Shown piece after piece: positions 8,849 to 25,481 of a stretch of 53,741 bases of DNA (positions are counted from its first letter, which is position 1; every line of letters begins with the position of its first letter). The DNA is taken from contig CAKULV010000019.1 of assembly GCA_934667425.1 (NCBI GenBank), positions 1-53,741 of the forward strand, read 5' to 3'. Source of the DNA: an uncultured Kiritimatiellota bacterium (GTDB lineage Bacteria > Verrucomicrobiota > Kiritimatiellia > RFP12 > UBA1067). The notes under the pieces were generated by a model. That model searched no databases and was not told the origin of the DNA. It worked only from the letters and a program-made list of their open reading frames with translations. The translations under genes and the position numbers were made by a program.

Positions 8849-10377
8849 CAGACTACGACCTCCCATCCGTTGCGGTAGACGTCGCGCGAAAGCGAGATGC
8901 CCATCTTGTTCCCGTCGGCGAAGTCGTTCCTCTCGGGATCCCAGTCGAAGCCCGTGTCGTACACGTAGCTCATGTTGCAGAGCTGGCAGAGGATCGCGCT
9001 GCGTCCGCCCGTTTCGGCGGTGGACTGCGTAGGCTTGCGGTCGAAATAGTGCTCCACGAAGTTGCGCACCTGGCTGCGGTCGGTGGACTTGTATATCTGC
9101 ACCTTTGCGGTGTCGAGCTTGAAATGGTCGTTCAGACGCTTCACCACGGCGTCAAGCTTGTTGTCCTGCTTCGACGCGGCATCCGTTCCGTAGTCCTTGC
9201 CGATGGATGCGGCCACAAGCGTCATGCCGGCGAATGTCGCGTCGGCGAGCTGCTTGCGGATCTCTGCCGTCGGCTTCACGCCGGCGCCGAGCCACACGGC
9301 TATCTTCCCGCGGTTCACTGCGACAATGCCCTTCGTGCCGTAGAACACCGTCCCCCACGTGCCGAACGGGCCGTGGTAGAGTTCTACGTCGCCATACGGC
9401 TTCTTGAAGAGCATCTTCATGCCGAACTGGCGGCGTCCGCCATGGAACAGGTTGGTCGAATGAGGCTCGTCGGACCTGATTATCCTGTACGGGCCGCTCT
9501 TGTCGGCGTCAAGCCCCCACTGCGCGATGTCAAGGTGGTGTGCGCCCCAGTCTCCGTTGTAGCCGGTGCCGATGTCGTCGTCGAAGCGCCAGAACATCAC
9601 GTTGCTGTAGCTCTTGTGGACTCCGCGCGGGGCTATGTGCTCGGAGTACGGACGCCACTTGGCCGGGCCGAGCCACATGTTCCAGTCCACATCGGCATTC
9701 GGCGCCCCCTCCGTCGCGGCGTTCTCCGGGACATCGAAGAAACGCATCGGGTGGGACGGGCCACCAAGCTTCTGCCCGCCGACCCCATAGTTCGCGTCCA
9801 CGTACTTCAGGTCGCCGATGCATCCGTTGCGCACGATCATCACTGCGGTGCGGAACTCCGGCCAGCAGCGCTGCATCGAACCGGTCTGGAATACGCGCCC
9901 GTACTTCTTCTGGGCGGCCATCACCTTGCGCGATTCATCCACGCAGAACGTCAGGGGCTTCTCGCAGTACACGTCCTTGCCGTGCTTCATGGCCTCCACG
10001 GCCATGTATGCATGCCAGTGGTCAGGCGTCGCGATGCACACCATGTCTATCATCGGGTCTTTGATGACATCGCGGAAATCGGCGCATCCCCTGCACGTGG
10101 CATCGATCTTCTTCGATGCGTAGTAGTCGTTGACGCGCTTGACGCCCTGCGCGAGGCGCACCTTGTCGCAGTCGCATACAGCCACTATCCGGCACTTGTC
10201 GTTCAGACCAAGGAATTCTCCTGTGAGATCCCGCGCCCTGAGGCCGTATCCGATGATCGCCACCGTGGGCTTCTCCCCCTCCTTGAGGGTGCGCACACCG
10301 ACCTTCGCGGTCGAGCATCCGGCGAGGGCGGTAGCCGCCGCAGAGCCGAATAGGAAGTTCCTTCTGTTCAGATTCAT
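8848..10377 (-). CDS. Tat-exported lipoprotein Gfo/Idh/MocA family oxidoreductase
   Basis: A 509-residue oxidoreductase. The N-terminus has RRNFLFG and a lipobox LAGC at about residue 20, so it is a Tat-exported lipoprotein. The Rossmann start TVAIIGYGLRARD, CIATPDHWHAYMAVEAM and the canonical catalytic motif YCEKPL are all present, and a His/Asp-rich region (GAHHLDIAQWG) matches the substrate-side helix of the family. It is the first gene of the operon, preceded by AAAGG 6 nt before the ATG and an extended -10 promoter about 128 nt upstream. Cofactor recycling outside the cytoplasm would need a tightly bound NAD(P) or a redox partner; the tandem-FAD protein next door is a candidate (inference). 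Confidence 0.9.
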   Translation of the reverse strand: MNLNRRNFLFGSAAATALAGCSTAKVGVRTLKEGEKPTVAIIGYGLRARDLTGEFLGLNDKCRIVAVCDCDKVRLAQGVKRVNDYYASKKIDATCRGCADFRDVIKDPMIDMVCIATPDHWHAYMAVEAMKHGKDVYCEKPLTFCVDESRKVMAAQKKYGRVFQTGSMQRCWPEFRTAVMIVRNGCIGDLKYVDANYGVGGQKLGGPSHPMRFFDVPENAATEGAPNADVDWNMWLGPAKWRPYSEHIAPRGVHKSYSNVMFWRFDDDIGTGYNGDWGAHHLDIAQWGLDADKSGPYRIIRSDEPHSTNLFHGGRRQFGMKMLFKKPYGDVELYHGPFGTWGTVFYGTKGIVAVNRGKIAVWLGAGVKPTAEIRKQLADATFAGMTLVAASIGKDYGTDAASKQDNKLDAVVKRLNDHFKLDTAKVQIYKSTDRSQVRNFVEHYFDRKPTQSTAETGGRSAILCQLCNMSYVYDTGFDWDPERNDFADGNKMGISLSRDVYRNGWEVVV

Positions 10378-10504
10378 TTCTTGCCTTTCGTTTCTTTACA
10401 CATTGCCTTGCGTCAGGAAGTACGCTAATCCCGGAATCGGCCAAGGCGGGCTCTAACATCCGCAGGGCCGCCAAAGCAGATTCCATGGACTTGCTTTGGG
10501 ATGG

Positions 10505-10513
10505 ATTATACCA
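10505..10513 (-). promoter_or_regulatory. Extended -10 promoter of the Gfo-TIM-Gfo operon
   Basis: The minus strand reads TGGTATAAT (with GTG before it), an extended -10 box. The upstream -35 region would lie inside the 3' end of the FAD gene (stop at 10527) and has no strong match. It leaves a leader of about 120 nt before the ATG at 10377. Confidence 0.5.
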
Positions 10514-10526
10514 CAAAACGGAGCGG

Positions 10527-13500
10527 TCAGCGGACGGGCTCCTCCAGTCGCGCGGCGGCGAGCGCCTTGTTGGCGTGCTCGGCGAAGACGCCGCGCGGGT
10601 CGCGCGCGTACGCCTCCAGCGTCGAGCGTCCCAGCCCCTCGCAGTCGCCGCAGGCCAGCAGCGAGCGCGCCGCTGTGAGCTCGCGGATGCAGCGGTCGGT
10701 CTCCGGGCCCAGCCCGTAGCCGCCGGTGGGCTCGAGCTCTTCGAGGCGGCGGCGGGCCCAGCCGCCCACGCCGGGGCGCCGGAGCAGCTTCGCGAGCGCC
10801 GGCGCGAACCGGGCCGATCCGTGCGCCTCGGCCGCGAGGCAGGCGCGGCGGAAGTCGCCCATCGAGGAGTCTGCGCTGAGCCGATCCACCTCTTTGAGGA
10901 TCGGCTCCACCGCGCAGTCGGCCTTGGTGCGCCCCAGCGCCACCGCGAGGCCGATGTTCGCGAGCGAGCCGCAGTAGCGCACTCCACTGCGGTCGATCTG
11001 GCACCGGCGGCGGCCCGAGACCATGTCCGCGAGCGTCTCGGCGCCGGCCGGGTCGCCCAGCACGCCGAGGACCAGCGCGTAGGCCTGCCGCTCTCCCAGG
11101 GATCCTGCGGCGGCGAGGTGCCAGCGGAGGACGGGGATCGCGCGCCTGGGCTGGGCGAGCGCGAGGCCCGAGCCGCGCAGTCCGTCGCCGATCGAGGCCA
11201 TCGCCGCGGAGAAGACGGCATCGTCCACCTCCCCGTCCTTCGTCCAGGAAAGCACCTCCGCGCGGAGGATCCCCTTCTCCACCAGCTCGCGCTGCAGCGC
11301 CTTGACGTCGATGCGGCGGAAGTCGCAGCCGGCCTCCAGGGCCCGGGCCGCGGCGAGACCGAGCGAATAGCCCTCGTTCTGGACGTCGGCGCGCATTCGC
11401 GTCATCGGCACCACGTCTCGCGCCACGCCCTTGCCCACGCCCACCACGGCGATGGAGCGAAGCCCCCGGGGCAGGTAGGAGCGCAGGGGGATGTTGGAGG
11501 CGAAGGCGTGGTCGCGGGGGTCTTTCTTGGGCTCGGCCACGTAGCCGTATTCGTCCTTGAAGAAGCCGTGCGAGTCCTGGTTGCTGAGGGCCTGCACCAC
11601 GGTGTCGTGGAAGGCGCGGGCGCAGTTGACGTCCCATCCCTCCAGGCGGTAGTCGGGCACGATGCGGCGGCGCTCGCGGCTGTCGACCACCTGCGCCACG
11701 TCCCAGGAGTCGGGCTGGCCGGCGCGCGAGCGCACGCCGAAGGCCCACAGGTCCCAGGCGCAGGGGTCGTTTACGAGGTTGAAGTCGGAGTTGGCTCCGC
11801 CCTTGCCGAGTCGGTGCGGAGCCTGGCCGGCGCTCTGGAGGGCGAAGTCGCCCGCGCCGATGAACTCGGTGCCGCAGCCGGCGGCGGCGGCCACGTCGCT
11901 GTCGCCGGTGGCGTCCACCACCACCCGGGCGCGCACCGCGAAGCGCCCCTGCCCGGTCGCCACCACCACGCCCACCACCCGGTCGCCCTCCACCAGCGCG
12001 CCCTCGCCGAAGGCGCCGTAGAGTACGTGGACGCCGGCCTCGCGGCAGAGGCCGGTGAATGCGTTGTCGTTGCGGAGGTTGCCGTACGGCGAGGGGGTGG
12101 CGCGGGCGCGGGCGTCGAACTCCTTCGTGAAGCCGCAGATGTTGCCGCAGTAGTAGCCGGTGATCATGCCCTCGGAGCTCACGCCTCCGAGCACGTGGAG
12201 GTACTCCACGAGCAGCGTCCGCGCGCCGGCGCGCGCCGCTGCGGTGGCGGCCGGGGCGCCGGCGGTGCCGCCGCCCACCACCACCACGTCCCACTCGCCC
12301 ATCGAGGGCAGCTCGCGGGCGGCCTCGGGGATGGTGCGGCGCGCGATGAAGCGGTCGTAGGGGCGCAGGCCGCCGAGCGGCTCCATCACCTTCACCGCGC
12401 CGGGGTCGGCGGGTGCGGGGGGCGTCTCCACGCGCGCGCCCGCCACCCTGGGGCGCAGGCGGGCCTCGGCGGCTGCTGCGGCGCCCATGCGCCGGCCGCG
12501 GGCGATCTTCTCCGCGAGCGTGCCGGAGTCCACCGAGGCGCGCACGTGGCGGCGGGGGGGAGGGGGTGGCACGTCCACGAGGCGGAGGAGGTCGGCGTCG
12601 TCCATCGTGGTGCCGCCGCGGGTGAGGTCGCGCGCGGCGAGCTCGGCCGCGGTGAAGGAGGCGTCGGAGCCGTCCTTCATCTCCAGCTCCAGCCGGCAGC
12701 GGTAGGCCCGGCCCACGCGGCCGCGGCCGAGGATCTTCCAGTCGCGCAGGAACTCGTGTTCCACGCCCTCGGGCGGGCGCTCGGCGATCACCACGCGGGT
12801 GAACCTGGTCTTGCCCGAGACGCCGGGCAGAGGACGCCCCAGGCGCGTGAACATCCCGTGGCGGGTGGCGTCCACCACCGACTTCGCGATCACCGCCTGG
12901 CGGCCGGAGCGGTTGGCGAACACCGCCCCCGCCACCTCGCCGCGCTCGTCCACCACCACGTCGGTTGCCGGCGCGCCGGTGATGAAGCCCACGCCCCGCT
13001 CCATGAGGAGCGAGTCGAAGGTCTTCTTCACCTTGAGCGGCGAGGGCTCGCCCTCGGACTCGGCGGCCTCGGCCAGCACGAAGTGGATGCGCGAGAGAAG
13101 CTGGCACACCGCCCCGTCGGCGGCGAGGCACTCCACGCGGGAACTGGTGAACCGCGAGTCCAGCCCCAGGGAGAAGGCCACGTACTTGCTGCCCCGCATT
13201 CCCTTGGTGTCGTGTGGCACGGGCTCGCCGGGCCGCACCGCGCCGCCGGGCAGAAGCACCTCATTGGCCTCGCGCCGCAGTTCGAACACGCGCCCCTTGT
13301 CCTCGCCGTCCAGGATGGTGAGCCTCACGCCGCCGGTCAGCGGACCCGTCCCCTCGCCGAGGCGGATGGCCTGGCGGTGGTCCACCGAGCGGAAGGCGTC
13401 GCGGGCGCGGTCTATGTTCTCTATCACCACCACGCGCACCTCCCGGATGCGGCTGGGGCCGGCGAAGGAGCATTCCACCGTGATGTCGCCCTTGAGCAGC

Positions 13501-13928
13501 GCGCTGTCGCCGGGGTTCTGGGGCATCGAACGGGTCTGGAACTTGCTGCCGTGGTCGTTGCGGTACTGCCAGCCGCCGATCGCCTTCTGGCCGCTGCCAT
13601 AGTGGTAGCCGTAGTCGGCGAGGGGGGTGGATTCTGTGCGCAGCCGGCGGAGGATCTCGTCAGAGTCGGGGGTGGTCTTCTCGCCGAAGCCGAGCTCCAG
13701 CGTGCCGGCCACGTCCTCGCCCAGATAGGGTGCGCCGCCCGCGAGGTAGACGCTCGCGCCGGCCCGCTTCGCCTCCAGCGCCGCAGCCACGCCGGCGGAG
13801 GCCCCGCCAACCACCAGCACATCCACCTCGGCCGTGACGGGAATGTCCTTCGCGCCCTCGACCGTGACGGCCGCAGGGGCGGAGGCGGCCGCCAGGCCGG
13901 AGGCAAGAACAGCAATCATGCATCTCAT
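10527..13928 (-). CDS. Secreted tandem-FAD oxidoreductase with discoidin-like insert and helical-repeat tail
   Basis: A 1133-residue protein with a signal peptide (MRCMIAVLASGLAAASAPAA). Two complete FAD-binding Rossmann starts are visible: VDVLVVGGASAGVAAALEAK near 35-55 and WDVVVVGGGTAGAPAATAAA near 546-565, each of the FAD_oxidored (PF12831-like) style. Between 150 and 290 the first domain is interrupted by a beta-rich segment resembling a discoidin module (SRIREVRVVVIEN, GSKYVAFSLGLDSRFTS). The last roughly 200 residues look like HEAT-type helical repeats. The start at 13928 was chosen because AAGGAG sits 9 nt upstream; the frame continues to 13991. G+C is clearly higher than in the adjacent oxidoreductase genes. 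The function of these secreted oxidoreductases is unknown; a role in sugar oxidation with the neighbouring operon is plausible only. Confidence 0.82.
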   Translation of the reverse strand: MRCMIAVLASGLAAASAPAAVTVEGAKDIPVTAEVDVLVVGGASAGVAAALEAKRAGASVYLAGGAPYLGEDVAGTLELGFGEKTTPDSDEILRRLRTESTPLADYGYHYGSGQKAIGGWQYRNDHGSKFQTRSMPQNPGDSALLKGDITVECSFAGPSRIREVRVVVIENIDRARDAFRSVDHRQAIRLGEGTGPLTGGVRLTILDGEDKGRVFELRREANEVLLPGGAVRPGEPVPHDTKGMRGSKYVAFSLGLDSRFTSSRVECLAADGAVCQLLSRIHFVLAEAAESEGEPSPLKVKKTFDSLLMERGVGFITGAPATDVVVDERGEVAGAVFANRSGRQAVIAKSVVDATRHGMFTRLGRPLPGVSGKTRFTRVVIAERPPEGVEHEFLRDWKILGRGRVGRAYRCRLELEMKDGSDASFTAAELAARDLTRGGTTMDDADLLRLVDVPPPPPRRHVRASVDSGTLAEKIARGRRMGAAAAAEARLRPRVAGARVETPPAPADPGAVKVMEPLGGLRPYDRFIARRTIPEAARELPSMGEWDVVVVGGGTAGAPAATAAARAGARTLLVEYLHVLGGVSSEGMITGYYCGNICGFTKEFDARARATPSPYGNLRNDNAFTGLCREAGVHVLYGAFGEGALVEGDRVVGVVVATGQGRFAVRARVVVDATGDSDVAAAAGCGTEFIGAGDFALQSAGQAPHRLGKGGANSDFNLVNDPCAWDLWAFGVRSRAGQPDSWDVAQVVDSRERRRIVPDYRLEGWDVNCARAFHDTVVQALSNQDSHGFFKDEYGYVAEPKKDPRDHAFASNIPLRSYLPRGLRSIAVVGVGKGVARDVVPMTRMRADVQNEGYSLGLAAARALEAGCDFRRIDVKALQRELVEKGILRAEVLSWTKDGEVDDAVFSAAMASIGDGLRGSGLALAQPRRAIPVLRWHLAAAGSLGERQAYALVLGVLGDPAGAETLADMVSGRRRCQIDRSGVRYCGSLANIGLAVALGRTKADCAVEPILKEVDRLSADSSMGDFRRACLAAEAHGSARFAPALAKLLRRPGVGGWARRRLEELEPTGGYGLGPETDRCIRELTAARSLLACGDCEGLGRSTLEAYARDPRGVFAEHANKALAAARLEEPVR

Positions 13929-13982
13929 TGTCGTGAACTCCTTCATTCCGGTGAAGCCGCCCAAAGCGGACGACGGGCAGGG

Positions 13983-14011
13983 ATTATGCACTATCCCCGC
14001 AGTGATGTCAA
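13983..14011 (-). promoter_or_regulatory. Strong sigma70-type promoter of the tandem-FAD gene
   Basis: The minus strand carries TTGACA (14011-14006), exactly 17 nt, then CATAAT (13988-13983). It ends about 55 nt before the ATG at 13928, leaving a leader of some 48 nt that contains the AAGGAG ribosome-binding site. This is the best consensus promoter in the window. Confidence 0.75.
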
Positions 14012-14178
14012 TAGCCGCGCTTTCTCATTCCCGTGTTCCCGCTCTACGGCAACACGCGGTAGCCCACGGACGAGATGCCGGAGGGCATCGGGCGCATCGC
14101 CATCGGACCGCAGGGCATCGGCGTGAGGCGCTACACCCGCCTCGCGCCCCTCGACTTGTCATGGGGACGAATCATCCT
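14012..14178. other. Gap between the tandem-FAD promoter and the hisJ-like gene
   Basis: No certain gene. A plus-strand frame from ATG 14075 to TGA 14185 encodes 36 residues with a coding-like flavour (RIAIGPQGIGVRRYTRL) but no visible ribosome-binding site. An in-frame stop (TAG) precedes it after another sensible-looking stretch (FPLYGNTR). It may be a gene remnant or chance. A 6-bp hairpin with a four-base loop lies at 14074-14089; it has no T-tract and is not a convincing terminator. Confidence 0.35.
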
Positions 14179-15003
14179 CTATTGATTCCGGAGCGGGCAA
14201 CTGCCGTCAACTGGCCACGGAGCGACGTAATCCTCTGCGTCGCCAAAACGGTCGAAGGCGCAGTCAATGGTCTCGGACGAATGAGAATCGGAGCTCAGGA
14301 TGAACCTTGCGCCCCTTTCGCGCAGCATTCCGCGGAACGTGGGCGAGGGATAGGCATCGTCCAGCCAGCCGCGCGAGATCGCCCCGGTGTTCACCTCAAC
14401 GAGCTTGCCTGACGACGCGATGGCGTCTGCGGTCTCCGCAAGCTCGTCCATGTACCACTTGGCGTTTTCGTCGAAGTACGGGTTCCTTGCGTTGAACTTC
14501 CTTACGAGATCGGGATGCCCCACCACATCGAAGTCGAACGTGCGCACCATGTCGCGCTCCTGACGGAAGTATGCGCGAATGTATGCGCACACATCGCCGC
14601 CGAAATGCGCGGAGATCCCTTCTGACAGCAGCTGGGGCGTGTGATCCACAGGCACCCGGCATCCATCAGGCGCCACCACGTAATGGACCGAGCCTATCAG
14701 GTAATCAGGAGAGAACGCCGCATACCTCGAGCGGTCCGGGTCTGTGTCTCCAGGTATGTAGTCCGCCTCAAGCCCGCACAGCACCCTTATCCGACCTGCA
14801 TACCTTCTCGCAAGCGAACGCACCTCCGCGAAATACGCGGGGAGCTTCGCCGCCGGGACGGTACAGGCGCCGTCATCGGGATATGAAGAGTGCGAGGAAA
14901 AGCCGATGACGTCAAACCCCTTCCCTATCGCCGCCTTGATCATGGCCTCCGGAGTGTCTTTGCCGTCGCACCAGACGGTATGCGTATGGTAGTTCGTCTT
15001 CAT
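14179..15003 (-). CDS. PHP-domain phosphatase, histidinol-phosphatase (HisJ) type
   Basis: A 274-residue PHP metal-dependent phosphoesterase, most like HisJ/HisK histidinol phosphatases, which remove phosphate in the penultimate steps of histidine synthesis. Metal-ligand motifs in order: NYHTHTVWCDG, GFSSHSSYPDDG, CGLEADYIPG, IGSVHYV, VVGHPDLV and LSSDSHSS. The ATG at 15003 overlaps the dnaG stop by 4 nt (ATGA), and the HxH motif follows directly, as is usual for the family. The longer frame to 15150 covers dnaG and is rejected. No other histidine-biosynthesis gene is in the window, so a different PHP phosphatase role remains possible. Confidence 0.82.
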   Translation of the reverse strand: MKTNYHTHTVWCDGKDTPEAMIKAAIGKGFDVIGFSSHSSYPDDGACTVPAAKLPAYFAEVRSLARRYAGRIRVLCGLEADYIPGDTDPDRSRYAAFSPDYLIGSVHYVVAPDGCRVPVDHTPQLLSEGISAHFGGDVCAYIRAYFRQERDMVRTFDFDVVGHPDLVRKFNARNPYFDENAKWYMDELAETADAIASSGKLVEVNTGAISRGWLDDAYPSPTFRGMLRERGARFILSSDSHSSETIDCAFDRFGDAEDYVAPWPVDGSCPLRNQ

Positions 15004-16967
15004 TTCAGGATGTCGGGATCCATCTTCTTCACGACCGCATCCCACTTCCCGTTCCGCATGGTCTTCGATGCGGTCATGAGCTTCAGCCGCAGGGCGTCCT
15101 GCCCAAAGCTGCGGATGGAATCGTGCCGACGCTTCAGCGCACTCGCCCAAAGCGACTTCATCATCATCATGAAGTTCTCCATAGGCGACTGCTGCGACAC
15201 GTTTGCCCTGCCCACAGAGCCGAACACGTCCTCAAGAAAGCGGCGCAACCCATCCGGCAGCCTTTTCGCAAGATTCGCGACCGCATCGGCCTCGCCCCTC
15301 GTTTCCCGCACGTAGCTTTCCACGAAGCCCCGCGTCACGGGATGCGCGAACAGTTCCGGCGGCGCGTGGGCTTCGAGCAGATCGACCATCTGTCCATCGC
15401 GCTCTGTATTGAAAAGGAACTCCATGAACTCCATCTCAAGCTTCGGCGGCGGATTGCACGACGGATCAGAGGCATCCTCCGTGCTTCCATCCGCATGGGC
15501 GGCGGCATCCTCGTTCGGGGTTCCGCGTTCATTCCCCGGCTCCGTGTATCCGGATCCGCCCTCTTCGCCGAAAGCGCCGGTCTCCCGCTCCGAGGCGCCG
15601 CCTCCACCGGCATGCGTTGCCTGCATCCGCCTAGACGAATCGGCCGCCGCCGCCCTCTTCTCGAAGTCGGCCTCAAGGGCCGAAACCGGGATCTTAAGCA
15701 GAGCGGACGCCTCCCGCAGAAGGCTCGCCCGCATGACTGCGCTTGAGCTGCATTTCACGAGGTCAAGCACCCCGTTTGCGGCACGGGCTATCGCATCGTA
15801 CGATTCCGGATGCTGTTCTGCCTCCAATGCGTTCCTGACCTGGAACGCTACGATGGATTCGGCCGCGTCGAGGCACGCCTGGAACGCCTCCGACCCCTTC
15901 GTGCGAAGCAGTGAATCGGGATCCTCGCCTGCCGGAAGACGGGCCACGCGCACCATCAGGCCGGCCTCAAGCATCTCCGAGCCGGTGCGGATCGCGGCCT
16001 TTCTCCCTGCGGCATCCCCGTCGAACACGAGGATGGCCGCGTCTGCCACCTTCTGCAGTATCTGCACGTGCTCCTTCGTGAAGGACGTGCCCTGCGACGC
16101 CACCGCCCTGTCGAACCCGTGCGCATGGCAGCGTATCACATCTATCTGCCCCTCGCAGACGATGGCCTCCCGGATCGGCTTCGCCCCCGAAATCCTTATT
16201 GCGGCCTGATCGAGCGCATACAGCACATTCGACTTCTTGAATATCGGAGAATCGTACGAGTTGACGTATTTGCCGCCCCTCATCTTCGCCTTGTCGGTCT
16301 CAAGCGTACGCCCGGAAAATGCGATTACGCGGCCGGACCTGTCCCTTATGGAAAACATCAGTCGTCCTGCGAACGGCGAGTAGGGGGAACGCCCCGGCTG
16401 GCGAGGCGGACGCATCACGCTTGCCGCCGCAAGCTCCTCCATCGTGAAATGGTGCTTCGCCGCCCACTTGAGCATCGCGTCAACCGACTGGGGCGCATAG
16501 CCGATCTGGAACCTGTCGATGATTTCGTCCGAAAGGTCCCTCGACTTGAGGTATGCGCGAGCGCGTGACGCCTCCTTCGCGGACTTGAGGCACCTCTGGT
16601 AGAATGCCGCGAGTTCGGCGTGCAGCTCGAAGAGCCTCTTGCGAACCCTTGCCTGCGGATCGGCCTTTTCCTCTATGGTGATGTTGGCGGCGGCGGCCAG
16701 CTTCTTCGCGGCGTCTATGAAGGGCAGCCCCTCGTAGCGCATCACGAACTTGATGGCGTCGCCGGATTCCCCGCAGCCGAAGCAGTGGTAGAAGCCACGT
16801 TCCGGGTTTATGTTGAAGCTTGGAGTCTTCTCATGGTGAAACGGGCAGCAGGCCTTGTAGGACCCGCCTGCCCGTTTCACCTGTATCCCATAGCCCGCTA
16901 TCAGGTCTGCAAGGTCCGTCCGGGCCTTGATCTCCTCGATAGTCTGCTCTGGAATGCCGAAGGCCAT
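15000..16967 (-). CDS. dnaG: DNA primase DnaG
   Basis: A 655-residue primase that makes RNA primers for replication. The N-terminal CHC2 zinc ribbon is clear (CCPFHHEKTPSF, then YHCFGCGESGDAIKF). The catalytic core follows (FSGRTLETDKAKMRGGKYVNS). The TOPRIM domain shows IVCEGQIDVIR, where the usual EGYMD reads EGQID, and FDGDAAGRKAA. A low-complexity Gly/Glu/Ala linker of about 70 residues precedes a divergent C-terminal helicase-binding region. It sits 15 nt after rpoC and overlaps the PHP gene, so it is translated from the RNA polymerase operon rather than beside rpsU or rpoD as in many bacteria. Upstream of the ATG only a weak GGGGCGG is seen. Confidence 0.96.
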   Translation of the reverse strand: MAFGIPEQTIEEIKARTDLADLIAGYGIQVKRAGGSYKACCPFHHEKTPSFNINPERGFYHCFGCGESGDAIKFVMRYEGLPFIDAAKKLAAAANITIEEKADPQARVRKRLFELHAELAAFYQRCLKSAKEASRARAYLKSRDLSDEIIDRFQIGYAPQSVDAMLKWAAKHHFTMEELAAASVMRPPRQPGRSPYSPFAGRLMFSIRDRSGRVIAFSGRTLETDKAKMRGGKYVNSYDSPIFKKSNVLYALDQAAIRISGAKPIREAIVCEGQIDVIRCHAHGFDRAVASQGTSFTKEHVQILQKVADAAILVFDGDAAGRKAAIRTGSEMLEAGLMVRVARLPAGEDPDSLLRTKGSEAFQACLDAAESIVAFQVRNALEAEQHPESYDAIARAANGVLDLVKCSSSAVMRASLLREASALLKIPVSALEADFEKRAAAADSSRRMQATHAGGGGASERETGAFGEEGGSGYTEPGNERGTPNEDAAAHADGSTEDASDPSCNPPPKLEMEFMEFLFNTERDGQMVDLLEAHAPPELFAHPVTRGFVESYVRETRGEADAVANLAKRLPDGLRRFLEDVFGSVGRANVSQQSPMENFMMMMKSLWASALKRRHDSIRSFGQDALRLKLMTASKTMRNGKWDAVVKKMDPDILK

Positions 16968-16982
16968 TGCCGCCCCGGCCTG

Positions 16983-21320
<4,338 letters not shown>

Positions 21321-21344
21321 TCTTCAGTTCTCCTTGCGAAAAAA

Positions 21345-25274
<3,930 letters not shown>

Positions 25275-25425
25275 GTCTCTTACCTTTCGTTTTGGGCGGA
25301 TCCGACGGCATGCCACTGCGCATGCGGACAAAATCGCCCTTTCTTCAAGTTAAATCTGCGAATCCACGCGCCAATGAAGTTCGGTAAGCGACCGATTTGT
25401 TAACTGTTAAGGCGTGAAGTTGTGT

Positions 25426-25454
25426 AAGATATCACATCCGCAACGCAAAATCAA
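25426..25454 (-). promoter_or_regulatory. Candidate rpoB operon promoter
   Basis: On the minus strand TTGATT (25454-25449) is followed by a 17-nt spacer and TATCTT (25431-25426), leaving a leader of about 145 nt before rpoB. The -10 match is modest. It lies 28 nt after the stop of the DUF6259 gene. The leader contains two TTAAC direct repeats; no attenuator hairpin is clear. Confidence 0.45.
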
Positions 25455-25481
25455 GCATCAAAATCAACTCCAGGCAGCGTC

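Noticed and set aside
10378..10490. Upstream minus-strand ORF starting near 10477 in the leader of the first Gfo gene
   Set aside because: Its first 30 codons look acceptable, but it runs into the gene in a wrong frame and turns Arg-rich. No ribosome-binding site of note.
10485..14126. Plus-strand open frame of about 1213 codons
   Set aside because: Antisense of the tandem-FAD gene, low-complexity composition, no start signal.
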